64,000 nucleotides of DNA from Gimesia benthica. Lineage in GTDB: Bacteria; Planctomycetota; Planctomycetia; Planctomycetales; Planctomycetaceae. A model generated the notes under the pieces. That model was not told where the DNA came from, did not search any database, and saw nothing but the letters and a program-made list of their open reading frames with translations. The stretch is taken from the NCBI RefSeq assembly GCF_009720525.1, contig NZ_CP043930.1, positions 1,488,001 through 1,552,000 on the forward strand, given 5' to 3'. Of this stretch, positions 31,157-39,659 are shown one piece after another (position 1 is the stretch's first letter; each line of letters begins with the position of its first letter). The position numbers and the translations under genes are program-made.

Positions 31157-32614
31157 TCACTCCCCATTCCGAAACCGCAGCGAATACAAATCTGCATCCT
31201 TCAACACAAACCGCACCCGGATCGGCTTCCCAGCAAACTGGCTCAAATCGCTCTTCCCTTTCCAGGTCATCACGTGGTCCAGTTCGTCGCCGTAGAATTC
31301 TTCGCTCTCCTTTATACTGAACCCAGGGAGCGGCTGCCCCTCTGCGTCCAGCAGTTCACATTTCACGCTGCCGGCAGCTGAGGTAGACAGGTTCAGTTCC
31401 AGTTCGACCGGAGTTTTATCTTTTCCCTGGGAACCGTCAAACGTAATCAGCCGCGTGGTCATCTCGCCGCCGGTAAACGGAGCGTTGATCGACACAAAAC
31501 CGTCCTGACGCAAAGTGAAACGTCGCAGTCGGCAGGGACCGACGTAGTAATTCTCAATCGCATACAGCGACAGTTCAGGCACGTGCCCGGGCAGCGGGCT
31601 CGGCGTCGTGGTGATGCCCCATGCGATGTGGTTATTCCGCTGCCACCAGCGTTCCCGGTTCTGCCCCGGGCGGAGGAACGCTTCGTCCCAACGGTTCCAG
31701 TGCATGCCATCCCGGCTCGTCATCAACACGCCGTCACTCACGCCGGAGTGATTGTTTTTCGGATCCGGGTGCCAGGCCGCCTTGCGACTCGGCACGAACC
31801 GCTTGGGAAACGCCAGGAACAGATGCGGTGCCCGGGGATAGGCAATCGTCGCATTCGTATAGAGATGCTGCGGCGGCGAATTTTTGATGTCGATGAACTT
31901 CGGCGGTGTCCAGTTCACAAAATCATCCGAGGTGCACGTCATTATCGCCCGCACCTTGTTGGTAAAACCGCGATGAAAATCGACATACTCCTGGCGGTGC
32001 TCATCCCAGAACGCCAGGTTCTGTGAATCGAAGGCACCCTTCGTGATCACCGGCTTGTCTGTCAGCAGACGCCAGTGAATCCCGTCAGCAGAAGCGAACG
32101 CATACAGGCCCCCCTTCCCGCTCCCCAGGGCCTTAAACTTTTCATCGGTTTTACATTGGGGATTCGTATCCAGGAACGGCGAGAAATTATGCGCACCGGT
32201 TCCCGTCCAGACGATGTTGTTCTTCTTCGAACCGTTGAACTCGAACAGTCCCAGGTCCGACTTCCGCCAGTGGATCGCATCGTCACTTTCCGCATAGCAG
32301 ACCACCTGGTGCGTGACCTTACCTTTGCTCCAGTCGTGATGCGCGCCGCGGTAATACATGCGGTACAGGTCACCATCTTTCAGGATGCGGACATAATAGC
32401 TGATGTTCCCTTCAGCCGGCGCATCATAGGTGATCGCAATTTCCTGGGGTACCGGGTGATGCAGTTCCTGGCGGGCACCGTCGAGACTGCCGATCATCCA
32501 GTCGTCAATGAACAGTTCACGCCGCGAACCGATGTGAGCCGGTTCCTCCGCAGAGAGAATACCGGACAGAAGCATAAGAAAACACAGGCACAGCAGGGAC
32601 GCACGAACTCGCAT
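31157..32614 (-). CDS. Exported GH43/GH32-like beta-propeller protein
   Basis: A 485-residue secreted protein with GAGGAG before the ATG and a signal peptide (about residues 1-22). The mature protein opens with RRELFIDDWMI and repeats the five-bladed propeller pattern of glycoside hydrolase families 43/32/68: YYVRILKDGDLYRMYYRG; VVCYAESDDAIHWRKSDL; YAFASADGIHWRLLTDKP; LAFWDEHRQEYVDFHRGF; GVLMTSRDGMHWNRWDEA. A C-terminal beta-sandwich of about 100 residues contains the VRFVLKDADLYSLRF strand typical of these planctomycete proteins. Exact sugar unknown; catalytic acids are not certain. Probably degrades or binds polysaccharide outside the cell. Confidence 0.82.
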   Translation of the reverse strand: MRVRASLLCLCFLMLLSGILSAEEPAHIGSRRELFIDDWMIGSLDGARQELHHPVPQEIAITYDAPAEGNISYYVRILKDGDLYRMYYRGAHHDWSKGKVTHQVVCYAESDDAIHWRKSDLGLFEFNGSKKNNIVWTGTGAHNFSPFLDTNPQCKTDEKFKALGSGKGGLYAFASADGIHWRLLTDKPVITKGAFDSQNLAFWDEHRQEYVDFHRGFTNKVRAIMTCTSDDFVNWTPPKFIDIKNSPPQHLYTNATIAYPRAPHLFLAFPKRFVPSRKAAWHPDPKNNHSGVSDGVLMTSRDGMHWNRWDEAFLRPGQNRERWWQRNNHIAWGITTTPSPLPGHVPELSLYAIENYYVGPCRLRRFTLRQDGFVSINAPFTGGEMTTRLITFDGSQGKDKTPVELELNLSTSAAGSVKCELLDAEGQPLPGFSIKESEEFYGDELDHVMTWKGKSDLSQFAGKPIRVRFVLKDADLYSLRFRNGE

Positions 32615-32656
32615 GAGAGGCTCCTCGAGTCAGATCAGCGGTTAACAAATTTGAGT

Positions 32657-32673
32657 GAAGACCGTCGGTCTTC
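32657..32673 (-). terminator. Hairpin downstream of the TPP-enzyme gene
   Basis: GAAGACC-GTC-GGTCTTC is a perfect 7-bp stem and 3-nt loop, 138 bp past the stop of the PoxB-like gene and 43 bp upstream of the exported propeller gene start. It is flanked on both sides by GTTAAC palindromes. There is only a short T-run after it, so it is a weak or processed terminator, or a regulatory site for the downstream gene. Confidence 0.35.
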
Positions 32674-32810
32674 CCAATCAGGTTAACATCCCGATCCCGG
32701 AGGGACCGGCTTTTCAACCCGCGTGCCATCAGTCAGTATACTGTCCCCTCATTTGAAAGCAAATGCGTTCCTCGGAAAACAGAGCGACCCGTTATCAGTC
32801 ACTTCCCCGT

Positions 32811-34574
32811 TCAGTCGTCGCTGCTGTCAAAGTAGGCCGCCAGCTCTTCCTTGATGTTATTCCACTGTTCCTGATCGCCACTCAGTGCCATCCAGGCCTG
32901 CTTGACTTTGCTCTCTGCCATGCCCACCGCCTGTTCCATCTTAATCTTAGGCGGCATCGACAGTTCGCCATTGGTGACCACCGCATCGATCAGGAACGGG
33001 CCGGACGACTGTTTCGCCCTCTGAATCGCCGCTTCAATATCCCCGGCGTGTTCGACACGCACGCCCTCGGCCCCGCACCAGCGGGAATAATCGGCCAGAT
33101 CAGGCACATCGATTGCGAGCACATCCTCCTCGGGGACGATGCCGGCCACTTCCATCTCCAGCTTGACCAGATCCAGGCTCGAATTGTGCAGCACCAGCAT
33201 TTTGATCGGCAACCCGCGATTCGCAATCGTCAACCAGTCCTGCATCGCCATCGTGAATGCACCGTCCCCCACCAGCGCCCAGACTTCCCGCTGCGGAAAC
33301 AGTAACTGGGCTCCCAGTGCCGCGGGTAGACCGACGGCCATTGAACCATGGTTGAACGAACCGATCATCCGCCGATCCGAATGAAACGAGATGTACCGCG
33401 ACGCCCAAACGGTAATCGTTCCCGTATCCACCACGAAGATGGCATCGTCACTCGCGTGTTCATTGATGAAACGGGCAAAAATCTGTGGATGCAGCGGTTC
33501 ATGATCGCGAGAGGGATCCGCAGCCTGTCGCATCTCCCGCCGCCAGTCATCGAAGCTGCCTGTAATTTTATCATGAAATTCAGAAGCCCCCTGCGATTCG
33601 ACTAGGGGCAACAGTTGCTGCAGCGCCGCTTTGACATCTGCATGAATCCCCAGGTCCACCCCCACGCGATTGCCGATCCGAGGCAGGCTGCTGTCGATCT
33701 GCACCACGGTGCAGTCGTGCGGCAGATACTCGGTATAGGGGAAGTCAGTCCCCAGCATCAGCAGCAGGTCTGTATTCATAACCGCATGATAACCCGACGG
33801 ATTTCCAATCAACCCAGTCAGTCCCGCCACATGCGGGCAGTCATGGTCGAAGATATCACAGGCGCGTAACGAGTGGGTAATCGGTGCCTGCAACTTGTCG
33901 GCCAGTGCAATCACTTCGTCCCGCGCCAGTCGACAACCTGCCCCCGCCAGAATAGAGATCCGCTTCCCCTGGTGCGTGCGAATCAGTTCTGCCAGTTGCT
34001 GCACCTGCGCGTCATCGGGAACAAGCGCTGCCCGGGAACGGAACAGCGGCTGGATAAAGTCATCCCCCTCACATGCCATCTCTGCGATATCGGCCGGCAG
34101 TTCTATCCGGCTCACCGAACCGTTACTGAGCGCTTCCCGGATCGCTCGCTGAATCAAGCGTGGTGCTTCCTCAGGAGAACGAATCACGGCCTGAAAATCA
34201 CAGACATCATCGTAAATTTTCGTCAGATCGACTTCCTGGTGAAATCCGGTGCCGATCTGCCCAACGGGCACCTGCCCCGTCACCGCCAGCACGGGACTGC
34301 GTTCCCTTTTCGCATTATACAGGCCGTTGATTAAGTGCAGCGCACCAGGCCCCACGGTCCCTGCGCAGACCGCCAGGTTTCCACTCAACTCGGCCTGGGC
34401 AAACGCGGCATAGCTTGCATTCCCCTCGTGCCGGACACCGATCCATTCGACTTCATCGTGCTTGTGAATTGCCTGGGCAAACGCATTCAAGGCATCACCG
34501 ATCACACCAAACACCTGGGTCACACCGGCTTCAATGAGAATCTCCAGCAACTGTTCTGAAACATTGCGAGACAT
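32811..34574 (-). CDS. poxB: Thiamine-pyrophosphate enzyme, PoxB-like (pyruvate oxidase / quinone-dependent dehydrogenase)
   Basis: A 587-residue TPP-dependent enzyme of the acetolactate synthase/pyruvate oxidase family. AAAGGA precedes the ATG. Glu50 within RHEGNASYAAFAQAE is the residue that activates the cofactor; the TPP site near residue 427 reads GDGAFTM and is followed by LHNSS; a central Rossmann-like FAD domain (about 185-330) contains AGAGCR. The protein lacks the acetolactate synthase substrate motif, and the overall layout is closer to PoxB (pyruvate to acetate and CO2, passing electrons to quinone) than to a synthase, though other 2-oxo acid substrates are possible. The C-terminus ends ...KEELAAYFDSSDD, without an obvious membrane-binding helix. 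Confidence 0.85.
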   Translation of the reverse strand: MSRNVSEQLLEILIEAGVTQVFGVIGDALNAFAQAIHKHDEVEWIGVRHEGNASYAAFAQAELSGNLAVCAGTVGPGALHLINGLYNAKRERSPVLAVTGQVPVGQIGTGFHQEVDLTKIYDDVCDFQAVIRSPEEAPRLIQRAIREALSNGSVSRIELPADIAEMACEGDDFIQPLFRSRAALVPDDAQVQQLAELIRTHQGKRISILAGAGCRLARDEVIALADKLQAPITHSLRACDIFDHDCPHVAGLTGLIGNPSGYHAVMNTDLLLMLGTDFPYTEYLPHDCTVVQIDSSLPRIGNRVGVDLGIHADVKAALQQLLPLVESQGASEFHDKITGSFDDWRREMRQAADPSRDHEPLHPQIFARFINEHASDDAIFVVDTGTITVWASRYISFHSDRRMIGSFNHGSMAVGLPAALGAQLLFPQREVWALVGDGAFTMAMQDWLTIANRGLPIKMLVLHNSSLDLVKLEMEVAGIVPEEDVLAIDVPDLADYSRWCGAEGVRVEHAGDIEAAIQRAKQSSGPFLIDAVVTNGELSMPPKIKMEQAVGMAESKVKQAWMALSGDQEQWNNIKEELAAYFDSSDD

Positions 34575-34912
34575 TGGACATCCTTTCTGGTTCGAAAAAC
34601 GATCGGCGCAGAAACCGCGTCTGCCAGATATGACGTGAAGACCATCGTCGACAGTGCTTCCCGGTGTCCTGTACCGATGCGAATAGATTGAATCTCAGAA
34701 TGGGGGAGTCGAGGATCCTAAATCAGATCCAGCTTCAAGATTAACATCTTGATTCCCCACTGACCAGCGTGTTTCCAGATTCATACACCTGTGATCCTCA
34801 GGCCTCTGGACTGAAGACACACCGAAGTAAGCAGCCAGCTCTTCTCGCGGTCCTGACGAAATCGCGTATTTAACATTCCCTGAGATGTATGAGCTGCACG
34901 GTTCCTGAAAAG
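34575..34912. other. Intergenic region with a short trace of a second poxB-like C-terminus
   Basis: The sequence around 34829-34846 on the minus strand reads EELAAY in a frame that stays open on both sides, and matches the last residues of the PoxB-like protein (KEELAAYF). The differences at DNA level are mainly third-position changes (gcg/gct, gcc/gct, ttt/ttc). The rest of that frame has no similarity to the enzyme, so I do not call a gene. Confidence 0.25.
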
Positions 34913-34943
34913 TTGACAGCAGGCGTGACGTTTCTGTTACAAT
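34913..34943 (+). promoter_or_regulatory. Promoter for the glutamine amidotransferase gene
   Basis: TTGACA (34913-34918) and TACAAT (34938-34943) lie 19 nt apart, with TGT just before the -10 as in extended -10 promoters. Spacing is longer than ideal, but both boxes are near-perfect. The ATG is about 45 nt past the predicted start. Confidence 0.5.
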
Positions 34944-34993
34944 CACTTCCTGAACATCAACCGTTCCTGATTTCAGACAGGGAGTCGTCGCCT

Positions 34994-35818
34994 ATGTGTC
35001 GCTGGCTGGCTTATACCGGATCACCTCTGCAACTGAGTGCCCTGCTCACCCGCCCCAATCATTCACTCATCGACCAGAGTCGGCACGCAACGCAAAACGT
35101 CGAAGCCCTCAACGGCGATGGCTTCGGGGTCGGCTGGTATGGCGATGATCCCACACCGGGGCTCTACCGCGATACTCATCCCGCCTGGAACGATGCCAAC
35201 TTCCGCCACCTGGCCGACCACATCCGCTCGCGGCTCTTCCTGGCACACGTCCGCGCTTCGACCGGCACCGCCGTCCAGAATACCAACTCGCATCCCTTCA
35301 GCTTCGATAACTGGCTCTTCCAGCACAACGGTTCAATCCCCGCGTTCCGCTCTCTCAAACGACAACTGCTATTCGACGTTGACCCTGAACTGTTCCCGTT
35401 CATTGAAGGTTCCACCGATTCCGAAACGCTGTTCTTCCTCGCGCTGACATTCGGCCTGCGTGACGATCCTCCCGCTGCCCTGGCCTGGGCGATCGGTCAT
35501 GTAGAACGGGTCCGCAAAGCTGCGGGAATCGAAGTTCCACTATTCGTCAGTGCCTGCGCGACCAATGGCGAACAGCTCTGGGCGATCCGCTATTCCAGCA
35601 ATCATCAGTCGCGCACACTCTATCACAGTTCACACCTGCATGCCCTGCACGAAATCGACGGAACTTACGCTCCCCTGCCCGACGATGCCACGATCGTCGT
35701 TTCTGAGCCTTTGGACGAACTGACCAGTCACTGGGAAGAGGTCCCCGAGTCAGCGCTGCTCACTGTCTCAGGGGGCGCCGCCACAGTGAATTCGTTCTCA
35801 CCCATCCTGCCGAATTGA
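34994..35818 (+). CDS. Class II glutamine amidotransferase (YafJ/EgtC-like)
   Basis: A 274-residue Ntn-hydrolase. The ATG at 34994 is chosen because it places Cys at position 2 (MCRWLAY), the nucleophile that hydrolyses glutamine after Met removal; the frame continues upstream but would bury it. Family motifs follow: NGDGFGVGWY, FLAHVRASTGTAVQNTNSHPF, WLFQHNGSIPAF, and the tail SEPLDELTSHWEEVPESALL. The domain is free-standing, so the acceptor of the ammonia is unknown. EgtC (gamma-glutamyl removal in ergothioneine synthesis) is close in sequence, but no egt genes are seen here. Convergent with the gene at 35824, with only 5 bp between the stops. Confidence 0.92.
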   Translation: MCRWLAYTGSPLQLSALLTRPNHSLIDQSRHATQNVEALNGDGFGVGWYGDDPTPGLYRDTHPAWNDANFRHLADHIRSRLFLAHVRASTGTAVQNTNSHPFSFDNWLFQHNGSIPAFRSLKRQLLFDVDPELFPFIEGSTDSETLFFLALTFGLRDDPPAALAWAIGHVERVRKAAGIEVPLFVSACATNGEQLWAIRYSSNHQSRTLYHSSHLHALHEIDGTYAPLPDDATIVVSEPLDELTSHWEEVPESALLTVSGGAATVNSFSPILPN

Positions 35819-35823
35819 CGAAC

Positions 35824-36276
35824 TTAACCGGCCATCTGTCCCGGAAGCACCCGCAGCAGATAGCCGGCCAGCAGGATGCCGCGCCCCGTCCAGGCCAGCG
35901 TGCGGACCCAGTTCGTCGCAACCAGCAGCCGGATCTGGTGACTGTCGTATCCCTGGATCAGCTTATGATGTCGGGGGACCTGCAACAGAGCGGTTGAGAA
36001 CCAGACCACGAACAGCAGCCCGACTCCGCTCCAGGCCTCCAGCGGAGTGAAGCCGGCGGGTGCCCAGTAGACCAGGGCAATCGTGCTGAAGGCTTCAATC
36101 AACATCATCGGTCCCACCACCAACGTGGTCCGCAGCTGATGCGCCGTCTGGAAAGTGATGAATTCATTGCGCCCCACCAGCGCAAACACCGGATAATGAG
36201 CCACCTGCACGAACCAGATCAGCCCCACCATATAAAAAGTCGATACCAGTTGCAGCAGAAACAGAATCTTCAACAC
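35824..36276 (-). CDS. Four-helix integral membrane protein
   Basis: A 150-residue inner-membrane protein. The GTG start (36276) has GGGAG about 9 nt upstream. Helices are at about residues 4-24, 52-71, 80-99 and 123-142, with conserved-looking polar motifs in the loops: QVAHYPVFALVG, TAHQLRTTLVVGPMMLIE, LLQVPRHHKLIQGYD and ATNWVRTLAWTGRG. The HxH and Trp-Val-Arg pattern occurs in small membrane proteins of unknown function in several phyla. No partner is suggested by the neighbours. Confidence 0.72.
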   Translation of the reverse strand: MLKILFLLQLVSTFYMVGLIWFVQVAHYPVFALVGRNEFITFQTAHQLRTTLVVGPMMLIEAFSTIALVYWAPAGFTPLEAWSGVGLLFVVWFSTALLQVPRHHKLIQGYDSHQIRLLVATNWVRTLAWTGRGILLAGYLLRVLPGQMAG

Positions 36277-36509
36277 GGTTTTTCTCCCTGGAACAATTGT
36301 TGACGCTTAACTTTAGTCCCAACCCGTGAATTGCCGACCCCCGAAATCAGAATTCTCATGCAAAAAGCTACCTCCGCAGCCGGCGCATCCATGATCTTCT
36401 GTTCTTCGTTTGAGCTCCGCTCTTGTAATGCGGTCCGGCATTGTGCAGGATATGTAACACCACAAAGCGATCTTGTGACCAGTCCTTATCATTTCTGGAG
36501 ACTCTAGAG

Positions 36510-39500
36510 ATGCATCAGCTGCTTCCAGAGAGATCCCGTTGCGCGACCCGGCTTTGTTCCCACTTCTTCGCTGTATTACTGACCAGTTTGAGCACCGTCG
36601 GCCTCTTCGCCCAGGGCTTTGCGCCCTCAGAAGCAGTAAAACAGATGACGGTCGCGGCAGGATATGAAGTGGAACTGGTCGCCTCCGAACCACTGGTCAG
36701 ACAGCCGGTCTCCATTGACTTTGATGACCGGGGCCGGCTCTGGGTCATTCAGTATCTGCAGTACCCCAACCCCGCAGGTCTCAAACGAGTGAAGGTCGAC
36801 CAACACACCCGCTCTCAATACGACCGAGTTCCCGAGCCTCCGCCTTACGGCCCCCGGGGCGCCGACCGACTGACGATCCTGGAAGACACCGACCACGACG
36901 GACGCTTCGACCAGGCACACGACTTTGCAGACGGTCTGAACCTCGCCTCCGGGTTTGCCCTCGGGAATGGTGGCGTCTACGTTTTGCAGGCGCCCTACCT
37001 GCTCTTCTATCCGGACCGCAACCGGGATGACAAGCCGGATGGAAATCCCGAAGTGCTGCTCAAAGGCTTCGGCATGGATGACGCGAGTGCCGTCGCGAAT
37101 TCACTGACCTGGGGACCGGACGGCTGGCTCTACGGCTGCCAGGGGAGCACCGTCACTGCCCGGATTCGCGGTGTCAAATTCGTGCAGGCCATCTGGCGCT
37201 ATCACCCCCGCACGAAAGCCTTCGAGCTCTTCGCCGAAGGGGGCGGCAACATGTGGGGGCTCGACTTCGACCGCCAGGGGAATCTGCTGGCCAGTACGAA
37301 CCTGGGCGGCTTCGTCCTGCTGCACATCGTCCAGGAAGGCTACTACTGGAAACAGTTCTCCAAACACGGCCCACTGCGAAATCCCTACACCTTCGGTTAT
37401 TTCGATCATGCGCCCCACCAGAATTTCAAAGGCGGACACGTCACCGTGGGAGGCACTATCTACCAGGGGCTCCTGTTTCCCGAGGCACTGCACGGCAAGT
37501 ACATCAGCGGCAATCTGCTGGGACATGAAATCCAGTATCACAACCTGATCCCCGACGGCACCACGTTTCGTACTGAGCACGGAGGCACGCTGGTCCAGGC
37601 CAACGATAGCTGGTTCGCGCCCACCGATCTGACCATCGGCCCCGCGGGAGCAGTCTACTTCACAGACTGGCACGACAAACGCACTGCCCATCCCAATCCC
37701 GACGCTGACTGGGACCGCAGTAACGGTCGCATCTACCGCCTCAAACCCCAAGGCAGCCAACTCGAACCAACACTCCAGGTCCATGATTTAAGCAACGAGC
37801 GCCTGATCGAACTTTTACAACAGCCCAATGAATGGTACGTCCGCGCCGCCCGACGTGAACTGATTACCCGCAAAGATCCCCAGGTTCCAGGCACGCTCAA
37901 AAGACTGCTGACAGAAAACCGCAGCGACCACCAGACTCTGCAACTGCTCTGGACGCTCGCGTCTCTCGACGAACTCGATGAAACAACCGCGGTGCAAATG
38001 CTTCAGCATAAGGATCCCTCAGTCCGCAGCTGGACCATTCGACTGCTGGGAGATCGACGCTCTGTCTCTCCCGACATCGCCCAACGCTTAATTCAACTCG
38101 CCCGGACCGACGCCAGTCCGCAGGTCCGCAGCCAGCTCGCTTCCACCGCCGCCCGGCTCCCCGCTGATCCCGCGCTGGCCATCGCAGCGCGCATTCTGAA
38201 CCGGAACCTCGACCAGGCCGATCCCTACATTCCGTTACTTCTCTGGTGGGCCATTGAAAAACAGGCCCTCACTGCCATCGATGAAATCGAACAACGTTTT
38301 GTGACATCCGCAGCCTGGCAGCAGCCCTTTGTCAGCCAGGTCATTCAACCACGCCTGATGAAACGCTACGCTGCCGCAGCCACGCCGCGCACACTCGAAG
38401 TCTGTCAACGGTTGCTGTCGACTGCTCCGGAGTTACAACAGGCTGAACTGCTGCAGGCCCTCGACGCCGGTCTGGCACTCTCAGGACAGGGACAACTCAA
38501 ACCAGACCAGGTGCCGAGTGAACTCGCGGAGCAACTCGCCACGCTATGGCAGGCCCATCCCGAAGACCTCGTACTGATGCAACTCAATGCCCGACTCGGC
38601 AATCCCGCCGTCCTGCAGCAGGCACTCGAAATTGTCATTGATGAAAAACAACCACTTGCCCAACGCACCACAATGCTCAAATTCCTGCAACAGTTTGGGA
38701 ACGAAACAGTCATCGCCCCCCTGCTCCCGCTGTTGCAGCCCGCTCAAACCGCTTCGCTCCGGCAGCAGGCCATGCTCGTTCTGTCCCGCTATGCCGATGA
38801 TCGTATCAGCCAGGCACTGCTCAAATCGTATCCCGACTACGATGCTTCTTCACGAACCCAGGCCCGTCGCGTTCTCTTCACCCGTCAGCCCTGGGCACTT
38901 GCGTTTCTTAGACAGGTCGATGAGGGACAGCTGCCGGCAGGCGATCTCGATCTGCAGGAACTGACAACACTGAACAGCCTGGGGAACAAAACGATCACCG
39001 AGCTCACTGCGAAGCACTGGGGGCAGATCAATCAGAGCGATTCACAGCACAAGATCACCGAGATCCGCCGCGTCCGTTTTCTGTTGAAGCATCCAGGTAA
39101 CGCGCAGCGCGGCAGCCAGCTGTTTCAGAAACAGTGCGGTACCTGTCATCAGCTGCACGGCACCGGCAACAAACTGGGCCCCGACCTCACCACCGCCAAC
39201 CGGGGCGATTTAAATTATCTGCTGGAGAGCATCATTGATCCCAATCGATTCGTCCGCAAAGAGTACGTGGCCTCAATCGTCATCACCCGCGACGGACGCG
39301 TCGTCACCGGCATCATTAAATCAGATGAACCCGCGCAGATCCGCATCGCCAACAACAAAAACGAACTGACCACTATCCGACGGGACGACATCGAAGAGAT
39401 TCATGATTCGCCCGTCTCACTCATGCCCGAAAAAATCCTCAAACAACTCAGCGAGCAGGAACTGCAGGATCTGTTCGCCTATCTGCAGGGACCGCCTCCC

Positions 39501-39512
39501 AAAAAACTCTGA
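36510..39512 (+). CDS. PVC-type membrane-bound dehydrogenase with HEAT repeats and CxxCH cytochrome domain
   Basis: A 1000-residue exported protein. The ATG at 36510 has GGAG 9 nt upstream and begins a signal peptide ending near GLFAQG. The N-terminal 400 residues are a glucose/sorbosone-dehydrogenase-like beta-propeller of the planctomycete type (AAGYEVELVASEPLVRQPVS; GRLWVIQYLQYPNP; GNMWGLDFDRQGNLLASTN; GPAGAVYFTDWHDKR). A long HEAT-like helical region (about 430-850) follows, then a CxxCH domain of about 135 residues (QCGTCHQLHGTGNKLGPDLT and DPNRFVRKEYVAS). The layout couples oxidation of a sugar-like substrate to a c-type haem outside the cytoplasm. It is the first gene of a co-oriented 14-kb set of six exported proteins. 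Confidence 0.93.
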   Translation: MHQLLPERSRCATRLCSHFFAVLLTSLSTVGLFAQGFAPSEAVKQMTVAAGYEVELVASEPLVRQPVSIDFDDRGRLWVIQYLQYPNPAGLKRVKVDQHTRSQYDRVPEPPPYGPRGADRLTILEDTDHDGRFDQAHDFADGLNLASGFALGNGGVYVLQAPYLLFYPDRNRDDKPDGNPEVLLKGFGMDDASAVANSLTWGPDGWLYGCQGSTVTARIRGVKFVQAIWRYHPRTKAFELFAEGGGNMWGLDFDRQGNLLASTNLGGFVLLHIVQEGYYWKQFSKHGPLRNPYTFGYFDHAPHQNFKGGHVTVGGTIYQGLLFPEALHGKYISGNLLGHEIQYHNLIPDGTTFRTEHGGTLVQANDSWFAPTDLTIGPAGAVYFTDWHDKRTAHPNPDADWDRSNGRIYRLKPQGSQLEPTLQVHDLSNERLIELLQQPNEWYVRAARRELITRKDPQVPGTLKRLLTENRSDHQTLQLLWTLASLDELDETTAVQMLQHKDPSVRSWTIRLLGDRRSVSPDIAQRLIQLARTDASPQVRSQLASTAARLPADPALAIAARILNRNLDQADPYIPLLLWWAIEKQALTAIDEIEQRFVTSAAWQQPFVSQVIQPRLMKRYAAAATPRTLEVCQRLLSTAPELQQAELLQALDAGLALSGQGQLKPDQVPSELAEQLATLWQAHPEDLVLMQLNARLGNPAVLQQALEIVIDEKQPLAQRTTMLKFLQQFGNETVIAPLLPLLQPAQTASLRQQAMLVLSRYADDRISQALLKSYPDYDASSRTQARRVLFTRQPWALAFLRQVDEGQLPAGDLDLQELTTLNSLGNKTITELTAKHWGQINQSDSQHKITEIRRVRFLLKHPGNAQRGSQLFQKQCGTCHQLHGTGNKLGPDLTTANRGDLNYLLESIIDPNRFVRKEYVASIVITRDGRVVTGIIKSDEPAQIRIANNKNELTTIRRDDIEEIHDSPVSLMPEKILKQLSEQELQDLFAYLQGPPPKKL

Positions 39513-39548
39513 AATCGACGCCGAATCATATCGACAGATTTAAATATA

Positions 39549-39577
39549 TTGAATCATCACCATACTTCTGTTATATT
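39549..39577 (+). promoter_or_regulatory. Sigma-70-type promoter for the second DUF1549/1553 gene set
   Basis: TTGAAT (39549-39554) and TATATT (39572-39577, 5 of 6) with the ideal 17-nt spacer lie in a very AT-rich 147-bp gap between the dehydrogenase and the next gene. The gene at 39660 is therefore probably transcribed from its own start near 39585 as well as by read-through. Confidence 0.55.
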
Positions 39578-39659
39578 AATATTCTTAATATATTGTGCCT
39601 TCCTTACGTGAAAGTCAGTTTCCCCTGCGATTTTCACCGACAAATTCGGAGCCCGCCAC

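Noticed and set aside
32750..32765. CATTTG-AAAG-CAAATG hairpin as terminator of the TPP-enzyme gene
   Set aside because: A perfect 6-bp stem, but AT-rich and without a following T-run on the minus strand; too weak to call.
34695..34946. 83-codon minus-strand frame upstream of poxB
   Set aside because: Only seven residues resemble the PoxB C-terminus; no start signal, and it overlaps the promoter of the amidotransferase.
37101..37784. 227-codon minus-strand open frame in the PVC dehydrogenase gene
   Set aside because: Antisense shadow of the propeller domain.
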